Source of the DNA: Curtobacterium sp. Leaf261
GTDB taxonomy: Bacteria > Actinomycetota > Actinomycetes > Actinomycetales > Microbacteriaceae
NCBI RefSeq assembly: GCF_001422205.1
Contig: NZ_LMMJ01000001.1
Coordinates: forward strand, 675,591-739,590
Direction: 5' to 3'
Length of the DNA: 64,000 nt
Shown here: piece after piece, positions 34,347-43,843 of the stretch
Position numbering within the stretch: the stretch's first letter is position 1
Layout of the letters: each line of letters begins with the position of its first letter
Translations under genes and position numbers: made by a program
The notes under the pieces: generated by a model
Told to the model about the DNA's origin: nothing
The model's input: only the letters and a program-made list of their open reading frames with translations
Database searches by the model: none

Positions 34347-34889
34347 ATGCCCGACAACGACGTCGCCACCATCGACCGCACCGACCCCGAGGCACACCAG
34401 CAGCCCGATCCGTTCGGGACCGTCGAGGCGTTCCCCCACCGCCGCGCGTTCGACACCCGGTGGAACGACAACGACGTGTTCGGCCACGTCAACAACACCA
34501 TCTACTACGCCGCGATGGACACCGCGATCACGAGCTGGTTCGTCAGCGAGTACCACCTCGACCCCACCGGCAGCGAGTGGATCGCGGTGATCGTCGCCTC
34601 GTCGTGCCGGTTCGTCAAGTCGGCGGTGTTCCCGGACGTCATCGAGGTCGGGGTGCGTGCCGAGCGCATCGGCCGCTCGAGCATCGTCTGGCGCTTCGGG
34701 CTGTTCCGGCAGTCCGACGGGGCGCTCCTCGCGACGGGCGAGTTCGTGCACGTCGTCGTCGCCCGCGACGGCGACCGCCGACCGGTCCCCGTGCCGGACG
34801 ACCTCCGCGCGCTCGTCGAACGCACCATGCTCCGACCGGAGGCCGACGCTCCCAGCGCACACCGAGCCTCCAGTCCGAATCCCTCCTGA
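34347..34889 (+). CDS. 4HBT-type acyl-CoA thioesterase
   Basis: 180 aa hot-dog protein. The 4-hydroxybenzoyl-CoA thioesterase motif is FDTRWNDNDVFGHVNNTIYY, with Asp in the DNDVFGH position. Releases a carboxylic acid from its CoA ester. AGGAAG sits seven bases before the ATG. The last residues (RASSPNPS) are encoded by a half copy of the CCTCCAGTCC repeat, which therefore supplies the stop region. Confidence 0.88.
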   Translation: MPDNDVATIDRTDPEAHQQPDPFGTVEAFPHRRAFDTRWNDNDVFGHVNNTIYYAAMDTAITSWFVSEYHLDPTGSEWIAVIVASSCRFVKSAVFPDVIEVGVRAERIGRSSIVWRFGLFRQSDGALLATGEFVHVVVARDGDRRPVPVPDDLRALVERTMLRPEADAPSAHRASSPNPS

Positions 34890-34941
34890 CCATCCCGATC
34901 ACGCAACCCGCACCTCGATCACGCAACCGAAAGGAACCGGA

Positions 34942-36591
34942 ATGAACGACGATGTCCTGACCGGACCCGGCCTCGCCACCCTGAGCGTCGCCGCCATCCT
35001 CGCCGAGTCCGCCCACCGCCACCCCGACAAGACCGCGGTCATCTGGGCCGGCAACGACGGGCCGGAGCACGAGGTCAGCTACCGCGACCTGTGGGACCAG
35101 GCGCGCGCGACCGCCGGCGTGCTGCGGGACATGGGGATCGGGAAGGGCGACCGCGTCGCGATGATCATCCCGAACGTCCCCGCGTTCCCCCGCGTCTACT
35201 ACGCGATCCTCGCGCTCGGCGCCGTCGCCGTCCCGGTGCACCTGCTGTTCAAGCACGACGAGATCGAGCACGTCCTCCGGGACAGCGGGGCGAAGGTCGC
35301 CGTCGTCGCCGCGCCCATGCTCGGCGAGGCACTCCCCGCGGCCGCGGCCGTCAGCATCCCGGTGCTCTCGGTGATGGTGCCGGACGAGATGGTGCCGCAG
35401 GTGCCCGTCCCCCGCCTCGAGGACCTCGCCGCCGACGCGACCCCGATCGACCGGTACGTCTCCACGAGCCCGATCGACGCCGCGACGCTGCTCTACACGT
35501 CGGGGACGACCGGGACGCCGAAGGGCGCCGTCGGATCGCACGTCGCGCTCGTCGAGCAGGTGCACGTGTCGCTTCTCGACGTGTTCGACCTGACGCACGA
35601 CGACGTCATCTTCGGCGGGCTCCCGCTCTTCCACACGTTCGGCCAGACCGCCGTGCTGAACACCGCGTTCCGCCGCGGGTGCACCATCGTGATGCTCCCG
35701 AAGTTCGACGCGGTGCAGGCGCTCGAGGCGTGCGTCGAGTACGGCGTCACGGCGTTCGACGGCGTGCCGACGATGTTCATCGCGCTCCTCCAGGCCGCCG
35801 GGGTCACCGACGCGCGACCGCCGCTGCGGTTCTGCGTGTCCGGCGGCGCCTCACTGCCCGTCGCCGTGCTCGAGCAGTTCCAGGAGACGTTCGGGGCACC
35901 GGTGCACGAGGGGTACGGGCTCACCGAGACCTCGCCGATCGTCGCCGTCAACCCGATCGGCATCCCGACGCAGCCCGGGACCGTCGGGATCCCGCTGTGG
36001 GGTGTCGACGTGGTCATCGCCGACGCCGAGGTCGAGGACCGCATCGTGCCGCTCCCGCTCGGCGAGCTCGGCGAGATCGTCGTCCGCGGACATCTGCTGT
36101 TCAAGGGGTACCTCGGGCGTGCGGAGGCCACGGCGGAGGCGGTCGTCGACGGGTTCTTCCGCACCGGCGACCTCGGCACGATGAGCGAGGACGACCACAT
36201 CACGATCGTCGACCGCAAGAAGGACATGATCGTGCGGAACGGCTACAACGTGTACCCGTCCGAGGTCGAGGCGATCATGCACCACCACGAGGCCGTCGGG
36301 AACATCGCCGTGTTCGGGGTGCCGCACGACACCCACGGGCAGGAGGTGCACGCGGCCGTGGTCGCTGCGCCCGGCGTGACGCTCGACGCCGAGGTCGCCG
36401 ACGAGCTCATCGCGTACGCGAAGGAGCACATGGCGGCGTACAAGTTCCCGCGCGTCGTCCATGTGATGGACGCGCTGCCGCTGGGGCCGTCGGGCAAGGT
36501 GTTGAAGCGGCAGCTCGTGGCGGAGTTCGCGGACGCCGCGCCCGCGGCGGTGGCGCCCCCGACGAGCAGCATCGGGGTGGTCGGCGCGTAG
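34942..36591 (+). CDS. AMP-dependent fatty-acid/aromatic-acid CoA ligase
   Basis: 549 aa ANL-family enzyme with all core motifs: LLYTSGTTGTPKGAVGSH, GYGLTETSP, GFFRTGDLG, DRKKDMIVRNGYNVYPSEVE and the catalytic Lys in GPSGKVLKR. It makes an acyl-CoA from a free acid and ATP. AAAGGA lies six bases upstream of ATG 34942. Operon with TetR and thioesterase. The acid is not predictable from sequence alone. Confidence 0.93.
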   Translation: MNDDVLTGPGLATLSVAAILAESAHRHPDKTAVIWAGNDGPEHEVSYRDLWDQARATAGVLRDMGIGKGDRVAMIIPNVPAFPRVYYAILALGAVAVPVHLLFKHDEIEHVLRDSGAKVAVVAAPMLGEALPAAAAVSIPVLSVMVPDEMVPQVPVPRLEDLAADATPIDRYVSTSPIDAATLLYTSGTTGTPKGAVGSHVALVEQVHVSLLDVFDLTHDDVIFGGLPLFHTFGQTAVLNTAFRRGCTIVMLPKFDAVQALEACVEYGVTAFDGVPTMFIALLQAAGVTDARPPLRFCVSGGASLPVAVLEQFQETFGAPVHEGYGLTETSPIVAVNPIGIPTQPGTVGIPLWGVDVVIADAEVEDRIVPLPLGELGEIVVRGHLLFKGYLGRAEATAEAVVDGFFRTGDLGTMSEDDHITIVDRKKDMIVRNGYNVYPSEVEAIMHHHEAVGNIAVFGVPHDTHGQEVHAAVVAAPGVTLDAEVADELIAYAKEHMAAYKFPRVVHVMDALPLGPSGKVLKRQLVAEFADAAPAAVAPPTSSIGVVGA

Positions 36592-36621
36592 GGGGCGCGG
36601 CGCGGCGCTCGGGCGGGGCGG

Positions 36622-36695
36622 GTGTTCTGAACACGCGCGTCCACGGCGAACACCCGGATGCGGGTGTTCGCCATGGATGGCGGTGTTCCGAACAC
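36622..36695. repeat. 74-bp three-palindrome element, copy 2
   Basis: GTGTTCTGAACAC (36622-36634), GAACACCCGG...GTGTTC (36648-36669) and GTGTTCCGAACAC (36683-36695), again with 13-base gaps. Lies between the convergent CoA ligase and putA genes. Confidence 0.8.
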
Positions 36696-36731
36696 CCGGA
36701 GCCGGAACGGCCGCCCCGCCCCGCCCCTCCG

Positions 36732-39700
36732 CTACAGCAGCCCCGCGGACAGCGCGTTCGGCGTCCCGAACCGGTGCGCCGTGATCGACACCGCCTGCTC
36801 CCGGAGGAACGGCAGCATCTCGACGCGGCCGGACTCCGTCACGGGGCCGTCGTACACCGCGAGGTCCGGTCGCCCGTCGGTCGCGGCAGCGAGCGCCGCG
36901 AACGACCCACCGATGAGCCGGACCCGACCACCGTCCATCCGGACGACCGACTCGTGGAACGAAGACGACGACGCGATCGACAGTGACGTGACAGCGGGCA
37001 CGGTCCGCAGCGCGTTCGACACGACCGCGGGCAGTGACACCGACGGGTCGACCGACACCGCCACCGAGGCACCGGCCACCGAGGCCGCCGCGACGACCCG
37101 GACCAGGTCCCCGATCGACCCGTCGGCGGCGAGCCGCACGAGCACCGGCGACGGCCACGGCAGGTACCGCGCGACGTTCCGCTCGGCCTCGATCGCGGAG
37201 ACGTCATCCGCCGTACCGAACAGCGTCGACCACGCGAGCGCGTCGGACGCCACGGCGCGATCCAGGGACGCTCGCGCAGCCGGAGACAGGGCGGGCCCGG
37301 CATCGGCCTGGAGGCGCGTCACGGCCCGGTCGGTCACGGCACCGCCCGCAGATGCCTGCGTCGGCACCCACGACCCGAGCCCCATCAGGTACGACAGTCC
37401 ACCGGCCTTCGTGCCCGGACCGACGGCCGACTTCTTCCACCCGCCGAACGGCTGCCGCCGGACGATCGCCCCGGTGATGCCCCGGTTGATGTACAGGTTG
37501 CCCGCCTCGATGCGCTCGAGCCACGTCCTGAGCTCGCGGGGATCGAGCGAGTGCAGCCCCGAGGTGAGGCCGTAGTCGACCTCGTTGACGATGTCGATCG
37601 CCTCGTCGAGGGACGACGCGGTCATCACCCCGAGGATCGGCCCGAAGTACTCCGTGAGGTGGTAGTCCGATCCGCGCCGGACCCCGCCACGAACACCGGG
37701 CGACCAGAGCGAACCGGCCTCGTCGAGCTGCTTCGGTCGCAGCATCCACGACTCCCCCGGCCCGAGCGTCGTCAGCCCGGTGAGGAGCTTGCCCGCCGCC
37801 GGTTCGATGATCGGGCCCATCTGCGTCGTCGGGTCGGACGGCAGCCCGACGGTGAGCGACGACACCGCGTCGAGCAGCTGGTTCTTGAACCGCTTCGACC
37901 GGGCCACGCTCCCGACGAGCACCACGAGCGACGCCGCCGAGCACTTCTGCCCCGCGTGCCCGAACGCCGACGCGACGACGTCCTTGACCGCGAGGTCGAG
38001 GTCGGCCGACGGCGTGACGATGATCGCGTTCTTGCCCGAGGTCTCGGCGAGCAGCGGCAGGTCCTGGCGGAACGACCGGAACAGCGAAGCGGTCTCGTAC
38101 GCGCCGGTGAGGATCACCCGGTCGACGAGGGGCGACGCCACGAGCGACTCACCCAACGAGTCCTCGGCAACCTGCACGAGCGTCAGCACGTCAGCGGGAG
38201 CCCCCGCGGATGCCAGCGCCGCTCGCAGCACCGACGCGAGCACGGCACCGCAGCGCTCCGCGGGTCCGGCGGGCTTCAGCACGACACCGGACCCGGCGGC
38301 GAGCGCGGCCAGAGTGGACCCGGCCGGGATCGCGACGGGGAAGTTCCACGGCGGCGTGACGAGCGTCAGCGCAGCGGGAACGAACGAGGCACCATCGACG
38401 GAGGACAGACCGACGGCGAGCTCCCCGTAGAAGTGCGCGAAGTCGACGGCCTCGGAGACCTCGACGTCGGCCTGGTCGATCGTCTTGCCGGCCTCGGCGC
38501 CCATCACCTCGACGAGCTCGGTGCGGTGCGCCTCGAGGGCGTCGCCGAGCGCGTGCAGGACGGCACCCCGCTGCACTCCGGTCCACGCGCCCCACTCGAC
38601 GCCCGCCGAACGGACCCGGTCGAGTGTCGACGTGAGCAATCCGGGGTCCGTCACCCGCGCCGAGTCGATGTCGTCGACCCCCAGCGTCGACGAGGTGACC
38701 CGCTCCGTGATCGCGCGCGCCCACGCGCGGTTGGCGGCGATCGACGGATCCGTGTCGGGCGTGTTGGAGAACGCTCCGACGGTCGGGGCGACGACAGCCG
38801 CGAACCGGTCCGCCGACCGGTGTGGCGCCGGGGCCTCGAGCGCCCCGGGAGCCCCCAGAGCGGCGAGCGATGCCCGGAACCGCGACTCCTCCCGTGCGAA
38901 CAGGGACGGGGACGAGGACAGCTCGAACACGGCGGACATGAAGTTGTCCTGCGACGCACCCTCTTCCAGCCGACGGATCAGGTACGCGATCGCGACGTCG
39001 AACTCGGCCGGGTGCACGACCGGCGTGTAGAGGAGGAGCGAGCCCACGGTGTTCTGCACGGCGGCGGCCTGCCCCTGCGCCATGCCGAGGAGCATCTCGA
39101 AGTCGATGCCGTCGCGGACACCGCGCTGCCCGGCGAGGAGCCAGGCGTGCGCGACGTCGAACAGGTTGTGGCCGGCGACACCGACCCGGACGTTCTCGAC
39201 GCGCGAGGGGGTGAGCGCCCAGTCGAGCACGCGCTTGTAGTTCGTGTCGGAGTCCTGCTTGGTGTGCCACGTCGCGAGCGGCCAGCCGTGCACGGACGCC
39301 TCGACCTGCTCCATCGGCAGGTTCGCGCCCTTGACGAGCCGGACCTTGATGTCCGCGCCGCCGCGGGCACGACGGGCGGCGGACCACTCCTGCAGGTGCT
39401 GCATCGCGCCGAGGGCGTCGGGCAGGTAGGCCTGCAGGACGATCCCCGCCTCGAGCCCGAGGAACGCCGGCTCGTCGAGGAGCGCCGTGAAGACCGCGAT
39501 GGTCAGGTCGAGGTCCTTGTACTCCTCCATGTCGAGGTTGATGAACTTCTGCGGCGACGCGGCGGCGGCGCGCTCGAAGAGGGGTCGGAGCTGTCCGACG
39601 ATGTCGAGCACGGCCTCGTCGAACGCCCACGGCGAGTGCGGGTGCACGGTCGAGGAGACCTTGATCGACACGTAGTCGACGTCGTCGCGTGCAAGGAGCG

Positions 39701-40220
39701 CCATCGTCCCCGCGAGTCGCCTGGCCGCCTCCTGCTCGCCGAGGACCGCCTCGCCGAGCAGGTTCATGTTGAGTCGGATCCCGGGCTTCTTGATCTTCCG
39801 AATCGCCGGACCGAGCTTCGCGTCGGTCGCGTCGATGATCAGGTGGCCCACCATCTCGCGCAGCACACGGCGCGCGAGGGGCACAACGACACCCGGGAGG
39901 ACCGGTGCGAGTCCGCCACCGAGGCGCACCAGACCGCGCATGGCGGCCGGGAGGAACGTGGGGACGTCCGGTGCGATGGTCCGGAGCGTGCGCCCCGCGA
40001 CCGACAGGTCCTCCGGACGGACGACACCGTCGACGAAGCCGACCGTGAACGCCAGGCCCTTCGGGTCCTTGAGGACGCCGGCGAGCTGCGCGGCGCTGCC
40101 GTCGACCGGGTACCCGGATGCCTCGTCGAGCCAGCGGCGGACGAGCGCGACGGTCTCGGCGGCGAGCGCGTCGTCGGCGGGCGCGGCTGATGCGGCAGGA
40201 ACGGCAGCGGTGTCGGTCAT
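36732..40220 (-). CDS. putA: Bifunctional proline dehydrogenase / glutamate-semialdehyde dehydrogenase
   Basis: 1162 aa. Residues about 90-410 are the FAD-dependent proline dehydrogenase barrel (KVRLVKGANLPMEQ, then DFEMLLGMAQG). Residues about 520-960 are the NAD-dependent aldehyde dehydrogenase (TPPWNFPVAIPAGS, LAETSGKNAIIV, catalytic Cys near 758 in FGHAGQKCSAASL). The C-terminal 180 residues are the extra domain seen in long PutA forms. There is no N-terminal ribbon-helix-helix, so it does not regulate itself. Converts proline to glutamate. Divergent from a LysR gene; TACAGT upstream is a possible -10. Confidence 0.95.
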   Translation of the reverse strand: MTDTAAVPAASAAPADDALAAETVALVRRWLDEASGYPVDGSAAQLAGVLKDPKGLAFTVGFVDGVVRPEDLSVAGRTLRTIAPDVPTFLPAAMRGLVRLGGGLAPVLPGVVVPLARRVLREMVGHLIIDATDAKLGPAIRKIKKPGIRLNMNLLGEAVLGEQEAARRLAGTMALLARDDVDYVSIKVSSTVHPHSPWAFDEAVLDIVGQLRPLFERAAAASPQKFINLDMEEYKDLDLTIAVFTALLDEPAFLGLEAGIVLQAYLPDALGAMQHLQEWSAARRARGGADIKVRLVKGANLPMEQVEASVHGWPLATWHTKQDSDTNYKRVLDWALTPSRVENVRVGVAGHNLFDVAHAWLLAGQRGVRDGIDFEMLLGMAQGQAAAVQNTVGSLLLYTPVVHPAEFDVAIAYLIRRLEEGASQDNFMSAVFELSSSPSLFAREESRFRASLAALGAPGALEAPAPHRSADRFAAVVAPTVGAFSNTPDTDPSIAANRAWARAITERVTSSTLGVDDIDSARVTDPGLLTSTLDRVRSAGVEWGAWTGVQRGAVLHALGDALEAHRTELVEVMGAEAGKTIDQADVEVSEAVDFAHFYGELAVGLSSVDGASFVPAALTLVTPPWNFPVAIPAGSTLAALAAGSGVVLKPAGPAERCGAVLASVLRAALASAGAPADVLTLVQVAEDSLGESLVASPLVDRVILTGAYETASLFRSFRQDLPLLAETSGKNAIIVTPSADLDLAVKDVVASAFGHAGQKCSAASLVVLVGSVARSKRFKNQLLDAVSSLTVGLPSDPTTQMGPIIEPAAGKLLTGLTTLGPGESWMLRPKQLDEAGSLWSPGVRGGVRRGSDYHLTEYFGPILGVMTASSLDEAIDIVNEVDYGLTSGLHSLDPRELRTWLERIEAGNLYINRGITGAIVRRQPFGGWKKSAVGPGTKAGGLSYLMGLGSWVPTQASAGGAVTDRAVTRLQADAGPALSPAARASLDRAVASDALAWSTLFGTADDVSAIEAERNVARYLPWPSPVLVRLAADGSIGDLVRVVAAASVAGASVAVSVDPSVSLPAVVSNALRTVPAVTSLSIASSSSFHESVVRMDGGRVRLIGGSFAALAAATDGRPDLAVYDGPVTESGRVEMLPFLREQAVSITAHRFGTPNALSAGLL

Positions 40221-40267
40221 GTGACCAGTGTGGAGCGCGGGGACACTGTAGGGAAAGCGATGATTCG

Positions 40268-40277
40268 TGATGCATCA
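40268..40277. promoter_or_regulatory. TGATGCATCA palindrome in the putA/LysR gap
   Basis: A perfect 10-base palindrome midway between the divergent starts (40220 and 40313). Likely part of the LysR operator controlling putA. Confidence 0.45.
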
Positions 40278-40312
40278 TGTTCAGTACAGCTACCGAGTGG
40301 AGGAGCCGACCG

Positions 40313-41242
40313 ATGCTCGACGTCCGACGCCTCGTGATCCTCCGAGAGCTCAGTGTCCGCGGGACCATCGCCGCGGTCGCCGACGCGATGAACTTCACGC
40401 CCTCCGCGGTGTCGCAGCAGCTCGCGACGCTCGAGCGCGAGGCCGGCGTGCCGCTCCTCCGGAAGGCCGGCCGCCGCGTGCAGCTCACCCCCCAGGCGGA
40501 GGTCCTCGTGGCGGCTGCCGGCGAGGTCCTCGACACGCTCGATGCCGCACAGGCCGCCCTCGAGTCGACCCTGACGACGGTGCAGGGCCGGGTCCGTGTC
40601 GCCGTGTTCCAGTCGGCCGCCCTCGCCCTCATGCCGTTCGCACTCCGGGCCATGGCGGAAGAACACCCCGACGTCCGCGTCGAGATGGTCCAGCGTGAAC
40701 CGGAGTCGGCGCTGTACGAGACGTGGGCACGCGACTTCGACATGGTGATCGCCGAGCAGTACCCGGCACATGCCGCTCCCCGACACCCGGGGCTCGACCG
40801 GCGCGACCTGACGACCGACGCCGTCCGACTGGCACTCCCACCGGTCGACGTCGCGCTGCGCCCTGTGTCGACGCTCGCGGAGGCGGCAGCGATGCCGTGG
40901 GTGATGGAGCCGCGCGGGACCGCGTCCCGGCACTTCGCGGAGCAGCTCTGCCGGTCGACGGGGTTCGAGCCCGACGTGCGCTTCGAGACCGCCGACCTGC
41001 AGACCCAGATCCGCCTCGTGGAGTCGGGCAACGCGGTGTGCCTCATCCCGGACCTCGTCTGGGCCGGACGGCCGACACCGGCGCGGCTCGTCGAGCTGCC
41101 GGGGTCGCCGCGGCGGACGATCTTCACGTCGGAGCGGGAGTCCGGACGGCGTTCTCCGGCCGTCCGGGCGTTCCGCGAGACGCTCGAGCGGGCCGCGGTG
41201 GCGCAGCGGGCGCACCCGGACGGGGTCGCCCCCGCACGATGA
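40313..41242 (+). CDS. LysR-family regulator, probably of proline use
   Basis: 309 aa. Helix-turn-helix: MLDVRRLVILRELSVRGTIA, then NFTPSAVSQQLATLEREAGV. The effector domain follows. Start at 40313, with GGAGGAG nine bases upstream; the longer frame from 40277 begins inside the palindrome. Being divergent from putA it is the natural candidate for a proline-responsive activator, which is inference. Confidence 0.9.
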   Translation: MLDVRRLVILRELSVRGTIAAVADAMNFTPSAVSQQLATLEREAGVPLLRKAGRRVQLTPQAEVLVAAAGEVLDTLDAAQAALESTLTTVQGRVRVAVFQSAALALMPFALRAMAEEHPDVRVEMVQREPESALYETWARDFDMVIAEQYPAHAAPRHPGLDRRDLTTDAVRLALPPVDVALRPVSTLAEAAAMPWVMEPRGTASRHFAEQLCRSTGFEPDVRFETADLQTQIRLVESGNAVCLIPDLVWAGRPTPARLVELPGSPRRTIFTSERESGRRSPAVRAFRETLERAAVAQRAHPDGVAPAR

Positions 41243-41357
41243 CCCTGCTCGACGCCGCGGTCCGCCCGTCCCCCAGTTCGTGGGGCTTTCGGCGGACCGT
41301 CTCGCACAGTGTCTCCTGAACCCCCTACGATCTGGGCACAGCCAGATTCATGGCTGA

Positions 41358-41378
41358 TTCACATACTCGACATGTGAA
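41358..41378. promoter_or_regulatory. TTCACAT-N7-ATGTGAA inverted repeat
   Basis: Perfect 7-base arms separated by ACTCGAC, immediately followed by a second palindrome ACATGTGAACACATGT. It lies downstream of a TACGAT -10 (41326-41331) in the leader of the surface-protein gene, a good place for a repressor. Confidence 0.4.
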
Positions 41379-41412
41379 CACATGTCGGGTCTCGGACACA
41401 CAGGGGATCTCC

Positions 41413-42987
41413 GTGGACCACAGCACCACTCCGTTCCGCCGCGCGTGCGCGGTCGGGGCGACCGTCACCATCGTCGGCCTCGCCGCCGGACTCGGCGGGC
41501 TCGGCGTCAGCGCCGCGTCCGCCGCGGAGCCGACCAGCGCGACGTCGCAGAGCAGCGACACGTCGAGCCCGGCGAGCGGTGACGCATCGACGCCGACCTC
41601 CGCACCCGCGGACAGCGGCACGAGCACCGCCGACACGAGCACGACGGCGCCCGGCACCACGGCTCCGAGCACGTCCGCCGGATCCACCGCGACGACACCG
41701 GACGCCGGCACGGACCCGAGCGGGACGGGCACCACGCCCGCGGCCACGACCCCGACGAGCGCGACGCCGACCGACACGACGCCGACCGCGACCGCCCCGG
41801 CCGACGCCACGCCCGCGGACACGACCCCCGCGACGAACGCACCGTCGTCGAGCACGCCCACGACGGTCACGCCCGCGGCCGCCGACCCCGAGGAGTCCTT
41901 CTTCGCCGGCAACGCGGTCGTGGACGGGAACGCCCGCGTCGGCGACACCCTCACCGCCAGCCTCGAGGGCAGCACCGATGTCGGCACCACCACCTACCAG
42001 TGGTTCCGCGACGGGAACGCCGTGCTCGGAGCGACCACCGCGACCTACGCGCTGACGGCCGCCGACCTCGCGACCCGCATCACCGTGCAGATCACCGCGA
42101 CGAGCACGGACGGCACGCAGCAGACCACCCGCACCGGGGCCGCGCAGCGCTTCGTGCAGCCGGCGGGAGCCCCGGGCTTCGCCGAGACCAGCGTCGAGGT
42201 CCACGTGACCGCCGGCGAGGAGCTGAGCTACCTGTCGACCGCGACCGGTGACCCCGGCATCGACTACTCGATCGACACCACGCAGAACCCCCTCGTCGAC
42301 GGCGTGACCTTCACGAACGGCCTGTTCTCCGGGACGCCCTTCTTCGCCGAGTCCGGCGTCTACACGGTCACCGCGACGAACGCCGCCGGTTCGGCCTCGC
42401 AGAGCGTGTCGCTCGTCGTCGACCCGGCTGCCACGGCCGGCCTGTTCGGGTACCTCCTGCCGACGGACGAGAACTCGGACGACGTCTGGTTCGCGGACAG
42501 CCTCGACGGCTCCTCGGACCCGGTCACCGTCACCGACGGCACCGCCCTGGCCGTCAACGCGTTCTTCGAGGACGAGTTCGGCAACGAGTCGGCGTCGGCG
42601 TTCGAGCTCGGCACGCTGACGTCGAGCAACGCGGCGGACACGATCACGGCCGAGTCCGAGGACGTCCCCGCCGGGGTCGTGTTCCACGGTTCGGGCGCCC
42701 GGACCCTGACGTACCGCGCCGGCGCGTACACGATCTCCTGGTCGGTCACCGTGACCGGTGCCGCGGTGACCACGCCGGTCGCCACCACGCCCGTCGTCGC
42801 ACCGGTCGGCTCGACGATCGTCGTCCCGGCCGCCGCCCCGACGCGCGCCGTCGCGACCGCGCACCGCTCGGGTCTCGCGCACACCGGCTCCGACGACGCC
42901 GGGCTCCTCGCCTGGGCGCTCGGGCTCATCGCCGCGGGTGCCGCGGTGACCGTCCTGCGGTTCCGTCGCCGACGCACCCAGCGCTGA
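41413..42987 (+). CDS. LAxTG-anchored cell-surface protein
   Basis: 524 aa. An N-terminal signal peptide (FRRACAVGATVTIVGLAAGL, cleavage near SAASAAEP) is followed by about 140 residues of Thr/Ser/Ala/Pro repeats, then Ig-like/putative-Ig modules (DGNARVGDTLTASLEGSTDV, FAETSVEVHVTAGEELSYLS). The C-terminus is LAHTGSDDAG, a membrane helix and RFRRRRTQR: the LAxTG sorting signal used by class E sortases. No sortase gene is nearby. GTG 41413 gives the cleanest signal peptide (AGGGGAT upstream); ATG 41350 is in frame but lies within the palindromic leader. Confidence 0.85.
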   Translation: MDHSTTPFRRACAVGATVTIVGLAAGLGGLGVSAASAAEPTSATSQSSDTSSPASGDASTPTSAPADSGTSTADTSTTAPGTTAPSTSAGSTATTPDAGTDPSGTGTTPAATTPTSATPTDTTPTATAPADATPADTTPATNAPSSSTPTTVTPAAADPEESFFAGNAVVDGNARVGDTLTASLEGSTDVGTTTYQWFRDGNAVLGATTATYALTAADLATRITVQITATSTDGTQQTTRTGAAQRFVQPAGAPGFAETSVEVHVTAGEELSYLSTATGDPGIDYSIDTTQNPLVDGVTFTNGLFSGTPFFAESGVYTVTATNAAGSASQSVSLVVDPAATAGLFGYLLPTDENSDDVWFADSLDGSSDPVTVTDGTALAVNAFFEDEFGNESASAFELGTLTSSNAADTITAESEDVPAGVVFHGSGARTLTYRAGAYTISWSVTVTGAAVTTPVATTPVVAPVGSTIVVPAAAPTRAVATAHRSGLAHTGSDDAGLLAWALGLIAAGAAVTVLRFRRRRTQR

Positions 42988-43064
42988 CCGTCCCTCCAGT
43001 CCGCATCGTCACCGTCCCGTGGGCGGTCACCGATGACCGGACGGGAGGAACGGATCCCCTGACC

Positions 43065-43097
43065 GGAGCCCGTCACCCCACCGGGGTGGCGGGCTCC
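43065..43097 (+). terminator. 15-bp hairpin after the surface-protein gene
   Basis: GGAGCCCGTCACCCC pairs with GGGGTGGCGGGCTCC (one G-T pair), loop ACC. It follows the surface-protein stop and a degraded GGACTGGAGG-family element (about 42991-43050). Confidence 0.65.
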
Positions 43098-43120
43098 CGC
43101 CATGCCCGGCTGCGGATCGG

Positions 43121-43126
43121 TACCGT
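43121..43126 (+). promoter_or_regulatory. -10 box (TACCGT) of azoR
   Basis: Ends six bases before ATG 43133; leaderless type. Confidence 0.5.
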
Positions 43127-43132
43127 TGGCAC

Positions 43133-43774
43133 ATGCCGAACCTCCTGCACCTCGACTCCTCCGCCGACCTCGCACACTCCCGCTCCCGCGCCCTGACCGC
43201 CGCGTTCGCCGAGGCGTGGACCGCCCGCGGACCGGAGTACACCGTGACCCGCCGCGACCTGCACGTCGACCAGCTCCCGCACCTCGAGGCGTCCGCACTG
43301 CACTGGCCGGAGTCCGCCCGGCAGCCGGGTGCCTCGATCCCCGACGGGGCCGAAGCCCTGCAGCAGGAGGTCATCGACGAGCTCCTCGGGGCGGACGTGC
43401 TGCTCGTCGGTTCGCCCCTCTACAACTACACGGTGGCGTCGACCCTCAAGGCGTGGATCGACCGCGTGCACGTCCCCGGGGTCCTGGCACCCGCCGAGCC
43501 CGGTGACGTGCAGCCCCTCGCCGGGCGTCCCGCGGTGACCGTCGTGTCCCGTGGTGGGTCGTACGACGCGGGCACGCCGTCCGAGCACTGGGACCACGGG
43601 AGCCCCGTCCTGCAGCTCATCCTCGGCACCGCACTCGGCATGGACGTGCACCCCGTGACGACGAGCCTGACCCTCGCGGACGTGCTGCCGGGGCTCGCGG
43701 AGTTCTCCGAGCGGTCGCACGACGAGTTCGAGGCCGCGCGTGCGGAGCTCGTCGGCCTGGCGCGGACGCTGTAG
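43133..43774 (+). CDS. azoR: FMN-dependent NADH-azoreductase
   Basis: 213 aa flavodoxin-like fold. LHLDSSADLAHSRSRAL binds the FMN phosphate; SPLYNYTVASTLKAWIDRV is the family signature, followed by VVSRGGSYDAG. Reduces quinones and azo compounds with NADH. The stop codon runs straight into a 15-bp tandem repeat. Confidence 0.92.
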   Translation: MPNLLHLDSSADLAHSRSRALTAAFAEAWTARGPEYTVTRRDLHVDQLPHLEASALHWPESARQPGASIPDGAEALQQEVIDELLGADVLLVGSPLYNYTVASTLKAWIDRVHVPGVLAPAEPGDVQPLAGRPAVTVVSRGGSYDAGTPSEHWDHGSPVLQLILGTALGMDVHPVTTSLTLADVLPGLAEFSERSHDEFEAARAELVGLARTL

Positions 43775-43833
43775 CCCCGAACGGTTCTGCCCCGAACGGT
43801 TCTGCCCCGAACGGTTCTGCCCCGAACGGTTCT
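43774..43833. repeat. Four tandem 15-bp repeats
   Basis: GCCCCGAACGGTTCT four times, starting at the last base of the azoR stop codon. Confidence 0.85.
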
Positions 43834-43843
43834 GTCGCAGGGA

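Noticed and set aside
37551-40190. 879-codon plus-strand frame opposite putA
   Set aside because: Shadow of putA; no recognisable domain and composition typical of antisense frames in very GC-rich DNA.
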